Origin: Stenotrophomonas maltophilia
GTDB taxonomy: Bacteria > Pseudomonadota > Gammaproteobacteria > Xanthomonadales > Xanthomonadaceae
Assembly: GCA_002435595.1 (NCBI GenBank)
Contig: DJBL01000088.1
Span: 1 to 44,155 of the forward strand
DNA: 44,155 bases
Reading direction: 5' to 3'
Numbering within the stretch: position 1 is the first letter of the stretch; the number at the start of each line of letters is the position of its first letter. Shown here one piece after another: positions 1 through 8,330 of the stretch. Under the pieces are notes generated by a model. The model saw nothing but the letters and a program-made list of their open reading frames with translations. It made no database searches and was not told where the DNA came from. A program made the position numbers and the translations under genes.

Positions 1-2030
1 CCCCAACTGCGTTCGGCCAGCGCCGGGCCCTGCGCGGCCAGGTCGGCGTCCAGGCCCCGGGCGGCATCGGCCAGCAATGCATCCCAACTGGCGTAGGGCG
101 GCGGCAGCAGGTGCGCGGGGCGCTGGCTGACCAACGGCCACAGCACGCCCTCGAACTGCGCCAGGCGCGGTTCCAGGTACTGGTCGCCCAGGCGTTGCCG
201 GGCCGGCGCCAGCAGGCCGGCCGACACCCGCTCCAGCACCATGCCGCGGAACCCACGGGCCAGCCGGTAGCTCACCGCATCGGCCGAAGCGCGGCCTTCC
301 CAGTGGCGGCTGGCCGCTTCCAGCCGCTTCAGTCCCGGGTCGTCGCTGTGTTCGAGCACCTGCCGCAACAGCACCCACCAGCGCTGCAGGAACAAGGCGC
401 GGTCGTCGAGCTGGATGGCCAGCAGGTCTTTTTCATCGAAACGTTCGCGGGCCAGCAGGCCGTCGCGGATCTGCCTGCCGCGGGCGCCCAGGTCGTAGCC
501 GCCGTTGCCGGCCACGGCCAGTGCCGGGCCGTCGAGCACGCGCCCGTTGGCCGTCCACAGACGGTGGTTGGCCGGGTCCAGCAACGCCGGCGAGGCATCG
601 CTGCGGATCGGCCACGGTGCGCACTGCGCCGGTACCGCGGCCGCACCACCGGCCGGGGGACACGCGGCGGCGCGGTCCGGGCGTGCGCCGATCAGCCGCC
701 AGGCGATGCGCCCGTGGCGGTCGGCAAGCAACAGATTCTGGGCGGGGATGCCGGCGTGGTCGGCAATGCGCAGCGCGTCGTCGAGGTCGGCCGCACGCGC
801 CATGTCGGCCAAGTCCAGCCCGATCGCGCCGGGCAGCTGCGCGGTCCAGCGCAGCGCCTCGCCGCTGCCATCGGGACGCTCGTGCAGGATCGGTCCCCAG
901 GCGGTTTCGCGCACGCGCAGCATGCTGTCGGGCTGGCCGGCCACGACGATGCGTTCGTCGTGGCTGACGATGCCGTGCGCCGTTCCCGGCGCATGCGCGG
1001 GAACATGGACGAAGTCGGCATTGTCGATGTAGCTGTTGGTGAAGCCCCACGCCACCTGGCCGTTGCTGCCGACCACGACGGCCGGCAGGCCCGGCAGCGA
1101 GAATCCGCTCACATCGACCGTGCCGCCGGGTGCCTGCCGATCGGGATAGCGCAAGCGCACCCGGAACCACAGGTTGGGTGCACGCAGGCCCAGGTGCATG
1201 TCATCGGCCAGGATGGCCCGGCCATCGGCGGTCAACGCGCCGGCCACGGCGAAGTTGTTGCTGCCCTTTACCTCCGCTTCCGCGGGCCCGGCAGATCGCG
1301 CGGGCGACGGTGCCGGCTGGCGGCGCAGGTCCAGCGCCTCCGCGCCGGGGAGCACCGCGTTGCCGCGCGGTGGACCAAACAGCGGGGCATCCCATTCACT
1401 GCCGTCGTGGCTGAGCAGGGCGTACAACGCCGGCGGCACCACGCTGCGGATGCGCGCCATGGCCAGTTCGGTCTGGTTGGCCGGGTCCTGCAGGTCGGCG
1501 TACATCGCCAGCCCGGTCAGCAGACTGTCCTCGGCAGTCCAGCGGGCCGGCGGCTGGCGCAGCAGCAGGTAGGCCCACGGGCGCACCTGCAGTGACGACA
1601 GGCCCTGGTTGACCCCGGCCACGTAGGCATCCAGCAGCGGCGGCCGGGCGCCGGCAGCCTGGACCAGGTGAACGTGGGTGCGCGCGCGCAGGCGGTGGAC
1701 ACGCATGCGCTGGTCGAGCGGAAGCGCGGCCGGGCCGAACAGTTCGGCCAGTTCGCCGGCGGCGGTGCGCCGCATCAGGTCCATCTCGAAGTAGCGCTCC
1801 TGGGCGTGCACCAGGCCGAGGGCGCGCATCGCATCGGCCTGGCTGGCGGCCTCGATGGTGACCACGCCGAGCGCGTCGCGGCTGACCTGGACCGGGGCCT
1901 CCAGGCCCGGCACGGTGTGCTCGCCGTCCAGCGGCGGCAGGCTGCCGCGCAGCAGCAGCCAGGCGGCGGCCAGCAGGGCCGCGATGAGTACCAGGGTTCC
2001 CCACACCAGCCGCTTGAGCCAACGCCGCAT
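1..2030 (-). CDS. Penicillin acylase family protein (3' end beyond window)
   Basis: An N-terminal-nucleophile amidohydrolase of the penicillin G/AHL acylase family, which hydrolyses an amide bond in the periplasm after self-cleavage into two chains. The frame opens at ATG 2030 behind GGAAGGAG and runs 676 codons off the left edge. Residues 1-27 are a basic then hydrophobic export or anchor segment. The family's cleavage site is visible as GSNNFAVAG, with the nucleophile Ser at residue 257 (codon 1262-1260), which would start the beta chain. Family members are usually near 780-800 residues, so roughly the last 110 are missing here. The substrate (beta-lactam, acyl-homoserine lactone or other amide) cannot be told from sequence. 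The gene diverges from bfr across about 165 bp. Family is certain, substrate is not. Confidence 0.9.
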   Translation of the reverse strand, partial: MRRWLKRLVWGTLVLIAALLAAAWLLLRGSLPPLDGEHTVPGLEAPVQVSRDALGVVTIEAASQADAMRALGLVHAQERYFEMDLMRRTAAGELAELFGPAALPLDQRMRVHRLRARTHVHLVQAAGARPPLLDAYVAGVNQGLSSLQVRPWAYLLLRQPPARWTAEDSLLTGLAMYADLQDPANQTELAMARIRSVVPPALYALLSHDGSEWDAPLFGPPRGNAVLPGAEALDLRRQPAPSPARSAGPAEAEVKGSNNFAVAGALTADGRAILADDMHLGLRAPNLWFRVRLRYPDRQAPGGTVDVSGFSLPGLPAVVVGSNGQVAWGFTNSYIDNADFVHVPAHAPGTAHGIVSHDERIVVAGQPDSMLRVRETAWGPILHERPDGSGEALRWTAQLPGAIGLDLADMARAADLDDALRIADHAGIPAQNLLLADRHGRIAWRLIGARPDRAAACPPAGGAAAVPAQCAPWPIRSDASPALLDPANHRLWTANGRVLDGPALAVAGNGGYDLGARGRQIRDGLLARERFDEKDLLAIQLDDRALFLQRWWVLLRQVLEHSDDPGLKRLEAASRHWEGRASADAVSYRLARGFRGMVLERVSAGLLAPARQRLGDQYLEPRLAQFEGVLWPLVSQRPAHLLPPPYASWDALLADAARGLDADLAAQGPALAERSW

Positions 2031-2195
2031 CCCGCACATCTCCTTCCATGTGTGCCCCGATTGTAGGAGCAGCCGGTACCCGCGTGAATGCGGCGTGGAT
2101 GTCCGGCGGAGTGCAACTGCAACTGATTCCGATTAGATCACCGGATTTCCAGATAGGGCACCATGCGCGCATTGATTCATCAGGAGCACCCCCAC

Positions 2196-2684
2196 ATGAA
2201 AGGCAACCCGGACGTCATCGCCTGCCTGAAGGAACTGCTGCGCGGCGAACTGGCCGCGCGCGACCAGTACTTCATCCATTCGCGCCGCTACGAGGACCAG
2301 GGCCTGATGGCGCTGTACGAGCGCCTCAACCACGAGATGGAAGAAGAGACCCAGCACGCCGATGCACTGCTGCGCCGGATCCTGTTCCTTGGTGGCAACC
2401 CGGACATGCGCCCGCACCCGTTCGAGCCGGGCGTGACCGTGGAAGACATGCTGCAGAAGGACCTGGACACCGAGTACAGCGTGCGCGACAACCTGGCCGC
2501 CGGCATGAAGCTGTGCGAACAGCACCAGGACTACGTGAGCCGGGACATGCTGCTGGTGCAGTTGAAGGACACCGAGGAAGACCACGCCTGGTGGCTGGAG
2601 CAGCAGCTGGGCCTGATCAAGCGGATCGGGCTGGCGCTGTACCAGACCAGCAAGATGGACGCCAAGGGCACGGCCGCGCACTGA
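2196..2684 (+). CDS. bfr: Bacterioferritin lacking the haem-ligand methionine
   Basis: A 162-residue subunit of the 24-mer iron-storage cage, which oxidises Fe(II) at a di-iron site and stores ferric mineral in the cytoplasm. Start ATG 2196 gives the canonical MKGNPDVI N terminus and has AGGAG 9 nt upstream; an earlier ATG at 2163 would add 11 atypical residues. Ferroxidase ligands are present: Glu18, Glu51, His54, a glutamate in DTEYS (about 93), and Glu and His in DTEEDHAW. Tyr25 is kept. Position 52, Met in E. coli Bfr where it ligates the inter-subunit haem, is Thr here (EETQHAD). This resembles haem-less alpha-type subunits known in some bacteria that co-assemble with a Met52 partner. 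No bacterioferritin-associated ferredoxin gene adjoins it. Confidence 0.95.
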   Translation: MKGNPDVIACLKELLRGELAARDQYFIHSRRYEDQGLMALYERLNHEMEEETQHADALLRRILFLGGNPDMRPHPFEPGVTVEDMLQKDLDTEYSVRDNLAAGMKLCEQHQDYVSRDMLLVQLKDTEEDHAWWLEQQLGLIKRIGLALYQTSKMDAKGTAAH

Positions 2685-2928
2685 CGCGCGTACGCCCATC
2701 AGCCCCACGATGTGCTGCGCACATCGCGGACCCCGGCGTATCACCTTCCACCTCCCCGCGCCTGTCGGCGCGCCCCCTTGGACGCCAAGGGGGCGGTTTC
2801 TCCAGACAGTGTCCTGGATGTGTGACGCTCCACCGCCGCCTCATCGGGTTCTGCTCGCCAGCCAGCGTTCGCCAGCACGCTGCAACAAGCCCTCGTCCGC
2901 CCGCCAGCATCTGCCCGCCAGCCGACGA

Positions 2929-2960
2929 ACAAAAAAGCCGGGGATTCCTGGCTTTTTTGT
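2929..2960. terminator. Bidirectional terminator between bfr and parC
   Basis: The arms ACAAAAAAGCC and GGCTTTTTTGT form an 11-bp stem around a 10-nt loop. Runs of six A and six T on the two sides let it work in both directions. It can end bfr from the left and parC from the right. Confidence 0.8.
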
Positions 2961-3004
2961 TTCCCGGACACGTTCGCCCGCAATGCGCGCGCCGTGCGGG
3001 AACG

Positions 3005-3032
3005 CAGACGGCCGGGTTTCCCCGGCCGTCTG
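3005..3032. terminator. GC-rich hairpin directly downstream of parC
   Basis: CAGACGGCCGGG and its complement CCCGGCCGTCTG form a 12-bp stem around TTTC, 26 bp past the parC stop codon. No long T run follows on the parC strand, so this is either a weak terminator or an mRNA 3'-end-protecting hairpin. Confidence 0.5.
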
Positions 3033-3057
3033 TTTCATCCGCGTTGGCGCCGTGCGG

Positions 3058-5301
3058 TCATTCCACCGCCAGGCCTTCGACCTTCTGCCAGCCACGCGGC
3101 AGCAGATGGCCCCGCGTGGCGCGCGTGCCCAGGTAGGTTTCCAGGTCCTTGAACGACAGGTTCATGGTGCGCGTGCCGCTGCGCACCAGCAGGGTGTTGC
3201 CCGGCCCGACCGAGACCACCGCGACCACGCGCTCGGTGGCGAGCTTGGCCTTGGGGATATCGATGATCTTGTTGCCCTTGCCCTTGTCCAGTTCCGGCAG
3301 GTCGCTGGCGGCGATCGCCAGCAGGTTGCCCGAGCTGGTCACCGCCACGATGCGGTCGGTCTCCGGGTTGGCCACCACCGCCGGGGCCAGCACCTTCGAG
3401 CCGGAGGTCAGGTTGAGCATCGCCTTGCCGGCCTTGTTGCGCCCGGTCAGGTTCTCGAAGCGGGTCACAAAGCCGTAGCCGTGCGTGGAGGCCAGCACGA
3501 AGCGGGTGTTGTTCTCGCCGCTGGCCAGGGTCAGGAACTGGCTGCCCGGCGCCGGCGAGAAGCGGCCGGTGAGCGGTTCGCCATTGCCTCGCGCCGAGGG
3601 CAGGGTGTGGATCAGCGTGGAATAGGCACGGCCCTCGCTGTCCAGGAACGCCACCTGCTGCGTGCTGCGCGCACGTACCGCGCCCAGCAGCGCATCGCCA
3701 TCGCGGTAGGACAGGGTGGACGGGTCCATGTCGTGGCCCTTGGCCGCGCGGATCCAGCCCTTCTCCGACAGCACCACCGTCATCGGTTCACTCGGCACCA
3801 GCTCGGTTTCGTCGATGGCCTGGGCAGCGCCACGCTGCACCAGCGGCGAACGGCGCGCGTCACCGAACTTCTTCGCATCGGCGGTAAGCTCGTCGCGGAT
3901 CAGCTTCTTCAGCTTGGCCTTGCTGTCCAGGATCGCCAGGATCTTGTCGCGCTCCTTGGCCAGTTCGTCCTGCTCGCCGCGGATCTTCATCTCTTCCAGG
4001 CGGGCCAGCTGCTTGAGCTTGGTCTCCAGGATGTACTCGGCCTGTTCTTCGCTCAGCGCGAAGCGCGCGATCAGGGCGGCCTTGGGCTCGTCCTCGGTGC
4101 GGATGATGTGGATCACTTCATCCAGGTTGAGGAAGGCCACCAGCAGGCCTTCCAACAGGTGCAGGCGACGCTCCACCTTCTGCAGGCGGTGGTTGAGGCG
4201 GCGGGTGACGGTGGTGCCGCGGAACTGCAGCCACTCGCTCAGCAGCATCTTCAGGTTCTTCACCTGCGGACGCCCGTCCAGCCCGATCACGTTGAGGTTG
4301 ACCCGGTAACTGCGCTCCAGGTCGGTGGTGGCGAACAGGTGGCCCATCAGCTGCTCGGCATCCACGCGGTTGGAGCGCGGCACCAGCACCACCCGCACCG
4401 GATTGGCATGGTCGGATTCGTCGCGGATGTCTTCCAGCCACGGCAGCTTCTTGGCGCGCATCTGCGCGGCGATCTGCTCGATCACCTTCGACGGGGAGAC
4501 CTGGAACGGCAGCGCGTTGATGACGATGTTGCTGCCGTCCTTGAAGAACGTCGAGCGCGCACGCACGCTGCCGTAGCCGGTTTCGTACATGGTGCGCAGG
4601 TCGGCCGGCGCGGTGATGATCTCCGCCGCGCTCGGGTAGTCCGGGCCCTTCACGTGTTCGCACAGGTCGGCCACGCTGGCGTCGGGATCATCCAGCAGGT
4701 GCAGCAGCGCGCTGACGATCTCGTTGAGATTGTGCGGCGGCACGTCGGTGGCCATGCCCACGGCGATGCCGGTGGTGCCGTTGAGCAGCAGGTGCGGCAG
4801 GCGCGCCGGCATCCAGGTCGGCTCTTCCAGGGTGCCGTCGAAGTTCGGGGTCCAGTCGGTGGTGCCCTGGTTGATTTCGCCCAGCAGCACTTCGGCGATC
4901 GGGGTCAGCTTGGACTCGGTGTAACGCATCGCCGCGAACGACTTGGGATCGTCGGTGGAACCGAAGTTGCCCTGGCCTTCGATCAGCGGGTAGCGGTAGG
5001 AGAATGGCTGGGCCATCAGCACCAGCGCTTCATAGCAGGCGCTGTCGCCGTGCGGGTGGTACTTGCCGATGACATCACCCACGGTGCGCGCGGACTTCTT
5101 CGGCTTGGAGGCGGCATTGAGGCCCAGCTCGCTCATCGAATAGATGATGCGGCGCTGCACCGGCTTCAGGCCGTCGCCGATGAACGGCAGTGCGCGATCG
5201 AGCACCACGTACATCGAGTAGTCCAGGTACGCCCGTTCGGCGTACTCGCGCAGGGGCAGCTGTTCAAAGCCGTGGAAGGCGGGGCGGGCAAGATCGGTCA
5301 T
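3058..5301 (-). CDS. parC: DNA topoisomerase IV subunit A
   Basis: The 747-residue breakage-reunion subunit of topoisomerase IV, which with ParE decatenates daughter chromosomes. Full length for the family. The catalytic tyrosine is Tyr127 in AAMRYTESKL. The quinolone-resistance region is GKYHPHGDSACYE at residues 79-91. Ser87 and Glu91 correspond to E. coli Ser80 and Glu84, so the common fluoroquinolone-resistance substitutions are absent. The C-terminal part carries the degenerate beta-pinwheel DNA-wrapping domain. Start ATG 5301 gives the usual short N terminus before FEQLPLREYAERAYLDYSM. It lies 58 bp downstream of the AraC-type regulator on the same strand; parE is not in the window. Confidence 0.98.
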   Translation of the reverse strand: MTDLARPAFHGFEQLPLREYAERAYLDYSMYVVLDRALPFIGDGLKPVQRRIIYSMSELGLNAASKPKKSARTVGDVIGKYHPHGDSACYEALVLMAQPFSYRYPLIEGQGNFGSTDDPKSFAAMRYTESKLTPIAEVLLGEINQGTTDWTPNFDGTLEEPTWMPARLPHLLLNGTTGIAVGMATDVPPHNLNEIVSALLHLLDDPDASVADLCEHVKGPDYPSAAEIITAPADLRTMYETGYGSVRARSTFFKDGSNIVINALPFQVSPSKVIEQIAAQMRAKKLPWLEDIRDESDHANPVRVVLVPRSNRVDAEQLMGHLFATTDLERSYRVNLNVIGLDGRPQVKNLKMLLSEWLQFRGTTVTRRLNHRLQKVERRLHLLEGLLVAFLNLDEVIHIIRTEDEPKAALIARFALSEEQAEYILETKLKQLARLEEMKIRGEQDELAKERDKILAILDSKAKLKKLIRDELTADAKKFGDARRSPLVQRGAAQAIDETELVPSEPMTVVLSEKGWIRAAKGHDMDPSTLSYRDGDALLGAVRARSTQQVAFLDSEGRAYSTLIHTLPSARGNGEPLTGRFSPAPGSQFLTLASGENNTRFVLASTHGYGFVTRFENLTGRNKAGKAMLNLTSGSKVLAPAVVANPETDRIVAVTSSGNLLAIAASDLPELDKGKGNKIIDIPKAKLATERVVAVVSVGPGNTLLVRSGTRTMNLSFKDLETYLGTRATRGHLLPRGWQKVEGLAVE

Positions 5302-5359
5302 GCGGGATTGTTACCTGTGGCAAGGGACGGCGACGGCTGTCGCCCTCGCAGGCGGTCGA

Positions 5360-6241
5360 TTATCCGGATGCGGCCGGGGATGCCAAGCCGCGTGTTGGAT
5401 TCAGGGGCTGGCCGTTGCGCGCCAGGTAGCGTCCGGGCGGGCAGCCGAAGTGGCGGCGGAACACCGTGACGAAGGCGCTGGGGCTGCTGAAACCCAGTTC
5501 ATGGGCGATATCGGACACGCTGCGGCCGTCCGACAGCCGGCGCAGACCCTCGGCCAGGCGGGCCTGCTGGCGCCATTGGGCGAAGCTGAGCGTGGTTTCG
5601 TCGCGGAAGTGGCGGGTCAGCGTGCGCGGGGACAGTCCGGCCCAGTGCGCCCACTGCTCCAGGCTGCGGCCGTCGGCCGGGTCGGCGATCAATTGCGAGG
5701 CGATCCGCAGCAGCCGCCGGTCCTGCGGCATCGGCAGGTGCATGCGCTGGCGTGGGGCATTGCGGATTTCATCCAGCAGCACCTCGATCATGTGCTGCTG
5801 GCGCAGGTCGGCGGCCGCGCCGGGGACCCAGCGGGTGACCCGCACCGCCAGGGCCTGGAGCAGGTCGGAGATGGCCACCACGCAGGGCTGGTCGGGCAGG
5901 TCGTGGGCGGCCTGCGCGCTGACGATCAGGCCCCAACCGCGCAGCGGGCCGGATATGCCCACCGTGTGCGGCTCGCCGGGCGGCATCCAGCCGGCGCAGC
6001 CGGGTGGCAGCGACCAGTTGCCGTGGCGGGTGCGGATGTTGAGCAGGCCGGCCTCGACGCTGATCAGCTGGGCCCGGCGGTGCTGGTGCCAGTCGATTTC
6101 CCGGTCCAGCCCGCGCGCGCTCTCGATCTGGAAGCCGAGGACGGCCAGGCCGTCATCGCGTTCCATCCAGTCCAGCACGTCATGGCGGACCTGGGCAGGG
6201 GGGAGGGCATGGGCGTCCTCTGGCCTGAAAACGTTATTCAT
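5360..6241 (-). CDS. AraC-family transcriptional regulator with N-terminal cupin
   Basis: A 293-residue one-component regulator. The N-terminal half has a cupin-like effector fold (DWHQHRRAQLISVEAG then LPPGCAGWMPPGEPHTV), as in NimR-type AraC proteins. The C terminus, about residues 185-280, carries two helix-turn-helix motifs (LEQWAHWAGLSPRTLTRHF and VSDIAHELGFSSPSAFVTVF). ATG 6241 is chosen because the frame upstream (to 6322) encodes no cupin-like sequence. The ribosome-binding site is weak. It is divergent from emrR, and the 42-bp palindrome at 6327-6368 lies in the shared upstream region, so cross-regulation with the efflux operon is possible. Its effector and targets cannot be read from the sequence. 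Confidence 0.88.
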   Translation of the reverse strand: MNNVFRPEDAHALPPAQVRHDVLDWMERDDGLAVLGFQIESARGLDREIDWHQHRRAQLISVEAGLLNIRTRHGNWSLPPGCAGWMPPGEPHTVGISGPLRGWGLIVSAQAAHDLPDQPCVVAISDLLQALAVRVTRWVPGAAADLRQQHMIEVLLDEIRNAPRQRMHLPMPQDRRLLRIASQLIADPADGRSLEQWAHWAGLSPRTLTRHFRDETTLSFAQWRQQARLAEGLRRLSDGRSVSDIAHELGFSSPSAFVTVFRRHFGCPPGRYLARNGQPLNPTRGLASPAASG

Positions 6242-6326
6242 TGTCCAGATTGTAATACCGGGCCAGCCGAACCGGCCCTTAAGGTGGCCACCCGCATTGT
6301 TCTGGTTGTTGCAACACAGCATTTGG

Positions 6327-6368
6327 TTCCAGATTTAATATTTCCATTGAGAAATATATTTTCTGGAA
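6327..6368. promoter_or_regulatory. AT-rich palindrome upstream of emrR, probable EmrR operator
   Basis: An imperfect inverted repeat with outer arms TTCCAGA and TCTGGAA and inner arms ATATTTC and GAAATAT, about 18 bp per arm around a short centre. It is strikingly AT-rich in this GC-rich DNA and ends 15 bp before the emrR start. It contains -10-like hexamers (TAATAT at 6336, TATATT at 6355). MarR-family repressors typically bind such palindromes overlapping their own promoter, which is the inference here. Confidence 0.75.
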
Positions 6369-6383
6369 GTAAAGTGCGCCCCC

Positions 6384-6830
6384 ATGATGATCTGTCCTGA
6401 AACCACTCCTCCCAGCTTCGGGCTGCTGTTGCGCCAGGTGCGCGACGGCCTGGTCCGTCAGCTCGACACGTCGATGGCCGAAGAAAACCTCGGCATTGGT
6501 TTCACCCACTACCTCGGTTTGAAGGTGCTCTCGGTCAAGGCCCCGTGCACCGCCAACGAGTTGGCCCAGGCCCTGGACCAGGTGCCCAGCGCGGTGACCC
6601 GCCTGCTGGACAAGCTGGAAGCGATGGGCTGCGTGCGGCGCGAGCCGCATGCCCAGGACCGGCGGGCGTTGCAGATCGTCCTGACCGATGAAGGCCGCCA
6701 GTTGTGGGCCCGGCTGAAGCAGCGCGGCGACCAGACCATCGACGACGCCATGCGCGATCTGTCCCCGGACGAACGCGCGCAGCTGCTTTCCCTCATGACC
6801 CGTGTACGTGACTCGCTGATTACGCCATGA
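6384..6830 (+). CDS. emrR: MarR-family repressor of the emr operon
   Basis: A 148-residue winged-helix regulator, first gene of the efflux operon. The DNA-binding core is TANELAQALDQVPSAVTRLL (recognition helix) followed by the wing EPHAQDRRALQIVLTDEG, which has the MarR-family D-R-R signature. In S. maltophilia, EmrRsm is known to repress emrRCAB and to be relieved by hydrophobic toxic compounds; the same gene order here supports that assignment. Two ATG codons lie in tandem at 6384 and 6387. The stop overlaps the emrC start by 4 nt (ATGA), implying translational coupling. The palindrome just upstream is the likely autoregulatory site. Confidence 0.92.
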   Translation: MMICPETTPPSFGLLLRQVRDGLVRQLDTSMAEENLGIGFTHYLGLKVLSVKAPCTANELAQALDQVPSAVTRLLDKLEAMGCVRREPHAQDRRALQIVLTDEGRQLWARLKQRGDQTIDDAMRDLSPDERAQLLSLMTRVRDSLITP

Positions 6831-8320
6831 CCTCCTCCCCTGATCGCACTTCTTCGCTGCGCCCGCTGCGCCCGGTGCTGGTGTCGGTGCTCGCGCTGGC
6901 GCTGGCCGCCTGTGCCAGCAGCCGCGGCCTGCAACCGCAGGCCACGCTGCTGGACGCCGACAGCCTGCAGACCCAGCGCACCCTGGCCGCCGATGGTCTG
7001 AGCCAGCCCGGCTGGCCGGCCACCGACTGGTGGCGCGCGCTGGGCGACCCCCAGCTCGATGCCCTGATCGCCGAAGGCCTGCAGCGCAACCCGAGCCTGG
7101 ATGCGGCCGATGCGCGCCTGCGCCAGGCCCGCGCGCAGATCGGTACCGCCCATGCCGAGCGGCTGCCCAGCGTGTCCGCCTCTGGCGGCTACACCGGCGT
7201 GCGCCTGCCCGAATCGATGGTGGGCGATGAGCTGGGCGGCAGCTATGCCGGCAGCGGCCAGGCCTACCTCAGCGCCAGTTACGGCATCGACCTGTGGGGC
7301 GGCAAGCGTGCCGCCTGGGAAGCGGCCGTGGACAGTGGCCACGCTGCCGAAGTGGACGCGCAGGCCGCACGCCTGAACCTTTCGGCGGCCATCGCCGAGG
7401 CATACGCGCAGTTGGGCTATGCGTACACGCTGCACGATGTGGCCACTGAAGAGCTGGCGCGCTCGCAGAAGACCCTGGACCTGACCGTCCAGCGCCGCCG
7501 CGCGGGCATCGACAGCGACCTGCAGACCCGCCAGGCCGAGGCGCGCATCCCCGCCGCCCAGCAGCAGCAACAGGCGGCCCAGCAGCAGATCGACGAGGCC
7601 CGCACCGCGCTGGCCGCGCTGGTCGGGCAGGGCCCGGATCGTGGCCTGCAGATCCAGCGCCCGCAGGTACTCAACCCGCTGGCCCTGCAGTTGCCCGGCG
7701 TGCTGCCCAGCGCGCTGCTCGGGCGCCGCCCGGACATCGTCGCTGCGCGCTGGCGGGTGGAGGCGGCCAACCGCCAGATCCACGCGGCCAAGGCGCAGTT
7801 CTATCCCAGCCTCAATCTGACCGCGCTGGGCGGGGTGGTGTCCAGCGAAGTGGACCAGCTGCTCAAGAGTGGCTCCACCTTCGCCTTCCTCGGCCCGGCG
7901 CTGAGCCTGCCGATCTTCGACGGGGGCCGTCTGCGCGCCAACCTGGACAAGACCGACGCGCAGTACGACCTGGCCGTGGCCGACTACAACCAGTCGGTGG
8001 TCAATGCCCTGCGCGACGTGGCCGACCAGGTCAACGCGGTGCGCTCGCTGGCCAGCCAGGCGGCCGCGCAGCAGCAGGCGGTGGACACCGCCCGCGCCGC
8101 GCACGACCTGGCCGAGCAGCGCTATCGCGCCGGCATCGGCAGTTACCTGGAGGTGCTGGTGGTCGAAGAGCAGTTGCTGGTGTCCCAGCAGCGGCTGGCC
8201 GAGCTGCAGTCCCGGCAGATCCTCGTTTCGGTGCGGCTGAGCCAGTCGCTGGGCGGTGGGTTCACCCCGTCCGCCGACACCGCCACGCTCGCCACCTCCC
8301 CTGATTCCACGCATTCCTGA
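6827..8320 (+). CDS. emrC: Outer-membrane efflux lipoprotein EmrC
   Basis: A 497-residue TolC/NodT-family outer-membrane channel subunit. The signal peptide ends in the lipobox LAAC with lipid-anchored Cys29. Two outer-membrane-efflux repeats follow. Family marks include LDAADARLRQARAQIGTAHA and the conserved GRRPDI (about residue 300), then NRQIHAAKAQFYPSLNLTA. It would form the exit duct of the tripartite pump with EmrA and EmrB. Its place inside the operon distinguishes this Stenotrophomonas arrangement from E. coli, where EmrAB borrows TolC. The start overlaps the emrR stop. Confidence 0.93.
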   Translation: MTSSPDRTSSLRPLRPVLVSVLALALAACASSRGLQPQATLLDADSLQTQRTLAADGLSQPGWPATDWWRALGDPQLDALIAEGLQRNPSLDAADARLRQARAQIGTAHAERLPSVSASGGYTGVRLPESMVGDELGGSYAGSGQAYLSASYGIDLWGGKRAAWEAAVDSGHAAEVDAQAARLNLSAAIAEAYAQLGYAYTLHDVATEELARSQKTLDLTVQRRRAGIDSDLQTRQAEARIPAAQQQQQAAQQQIDEARTALAALVGQGPDRGLQIQRPQVLNPLALQLPGVLPSALLGRRPDIVAARWRVEAANRQIHAAKAQFYPSLNLTALGGVVSSEVDQLLKSGSTFAFLGPALSLPIFDGGRLRANLDKTDAQYDLAVADYNQSVVNALRDVADQVNAVRSLASQAAAQQQAVDTARAAHDLAEQRYRAGIGSYLEVLVVEEQLLVSQQRLAELQSRQILVSVRLSQSLGGGFTPSADTATLATSPDSTHS

Positions 8321-8330
8321 GACACATCCC

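Larger units (their letters stand above)
2685..3057. other. 373-bp spacer between bfr and parC with stacked hairpins
   Basis: No convincing gene is seen. The stretch between these convergent genes holds three strong perfect hairpins: 2771-2795 (11-bp stem, 3-nt loop), 2929-2960 (11-bp A/T-tailed stem) and 3005-3032 (12-bp stem, 4-nt loop). The middle one has the form of a bidirectional rho-independent terminator. The others may be back-up terminators or palindromic extragenic elements. A small RNA ending at one of them cannot be excluded. Confidence 0.6.

Noticed and set aside
3315..5301. Quinolone-resistance mutations in parC
   Set aside because: Ser87 and Glu91, matching E. coli Ser80 and Glu84, are both wild type.
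2710..5469. A very long plus-strand open frame opposite parC
   Set aside because: It is the complement of a clearly conserved gene. Its residues are compositionally biased (Gln, His, Arg, Gly) with no domain, an effect of high GC codon use.
5360..6322. Earlier start of the AraC regulator at 6322
   Set aside because: The added 27 residues lack family sequence and would run into the intergenic region towards the palindrome; ATG 6241 fits better.
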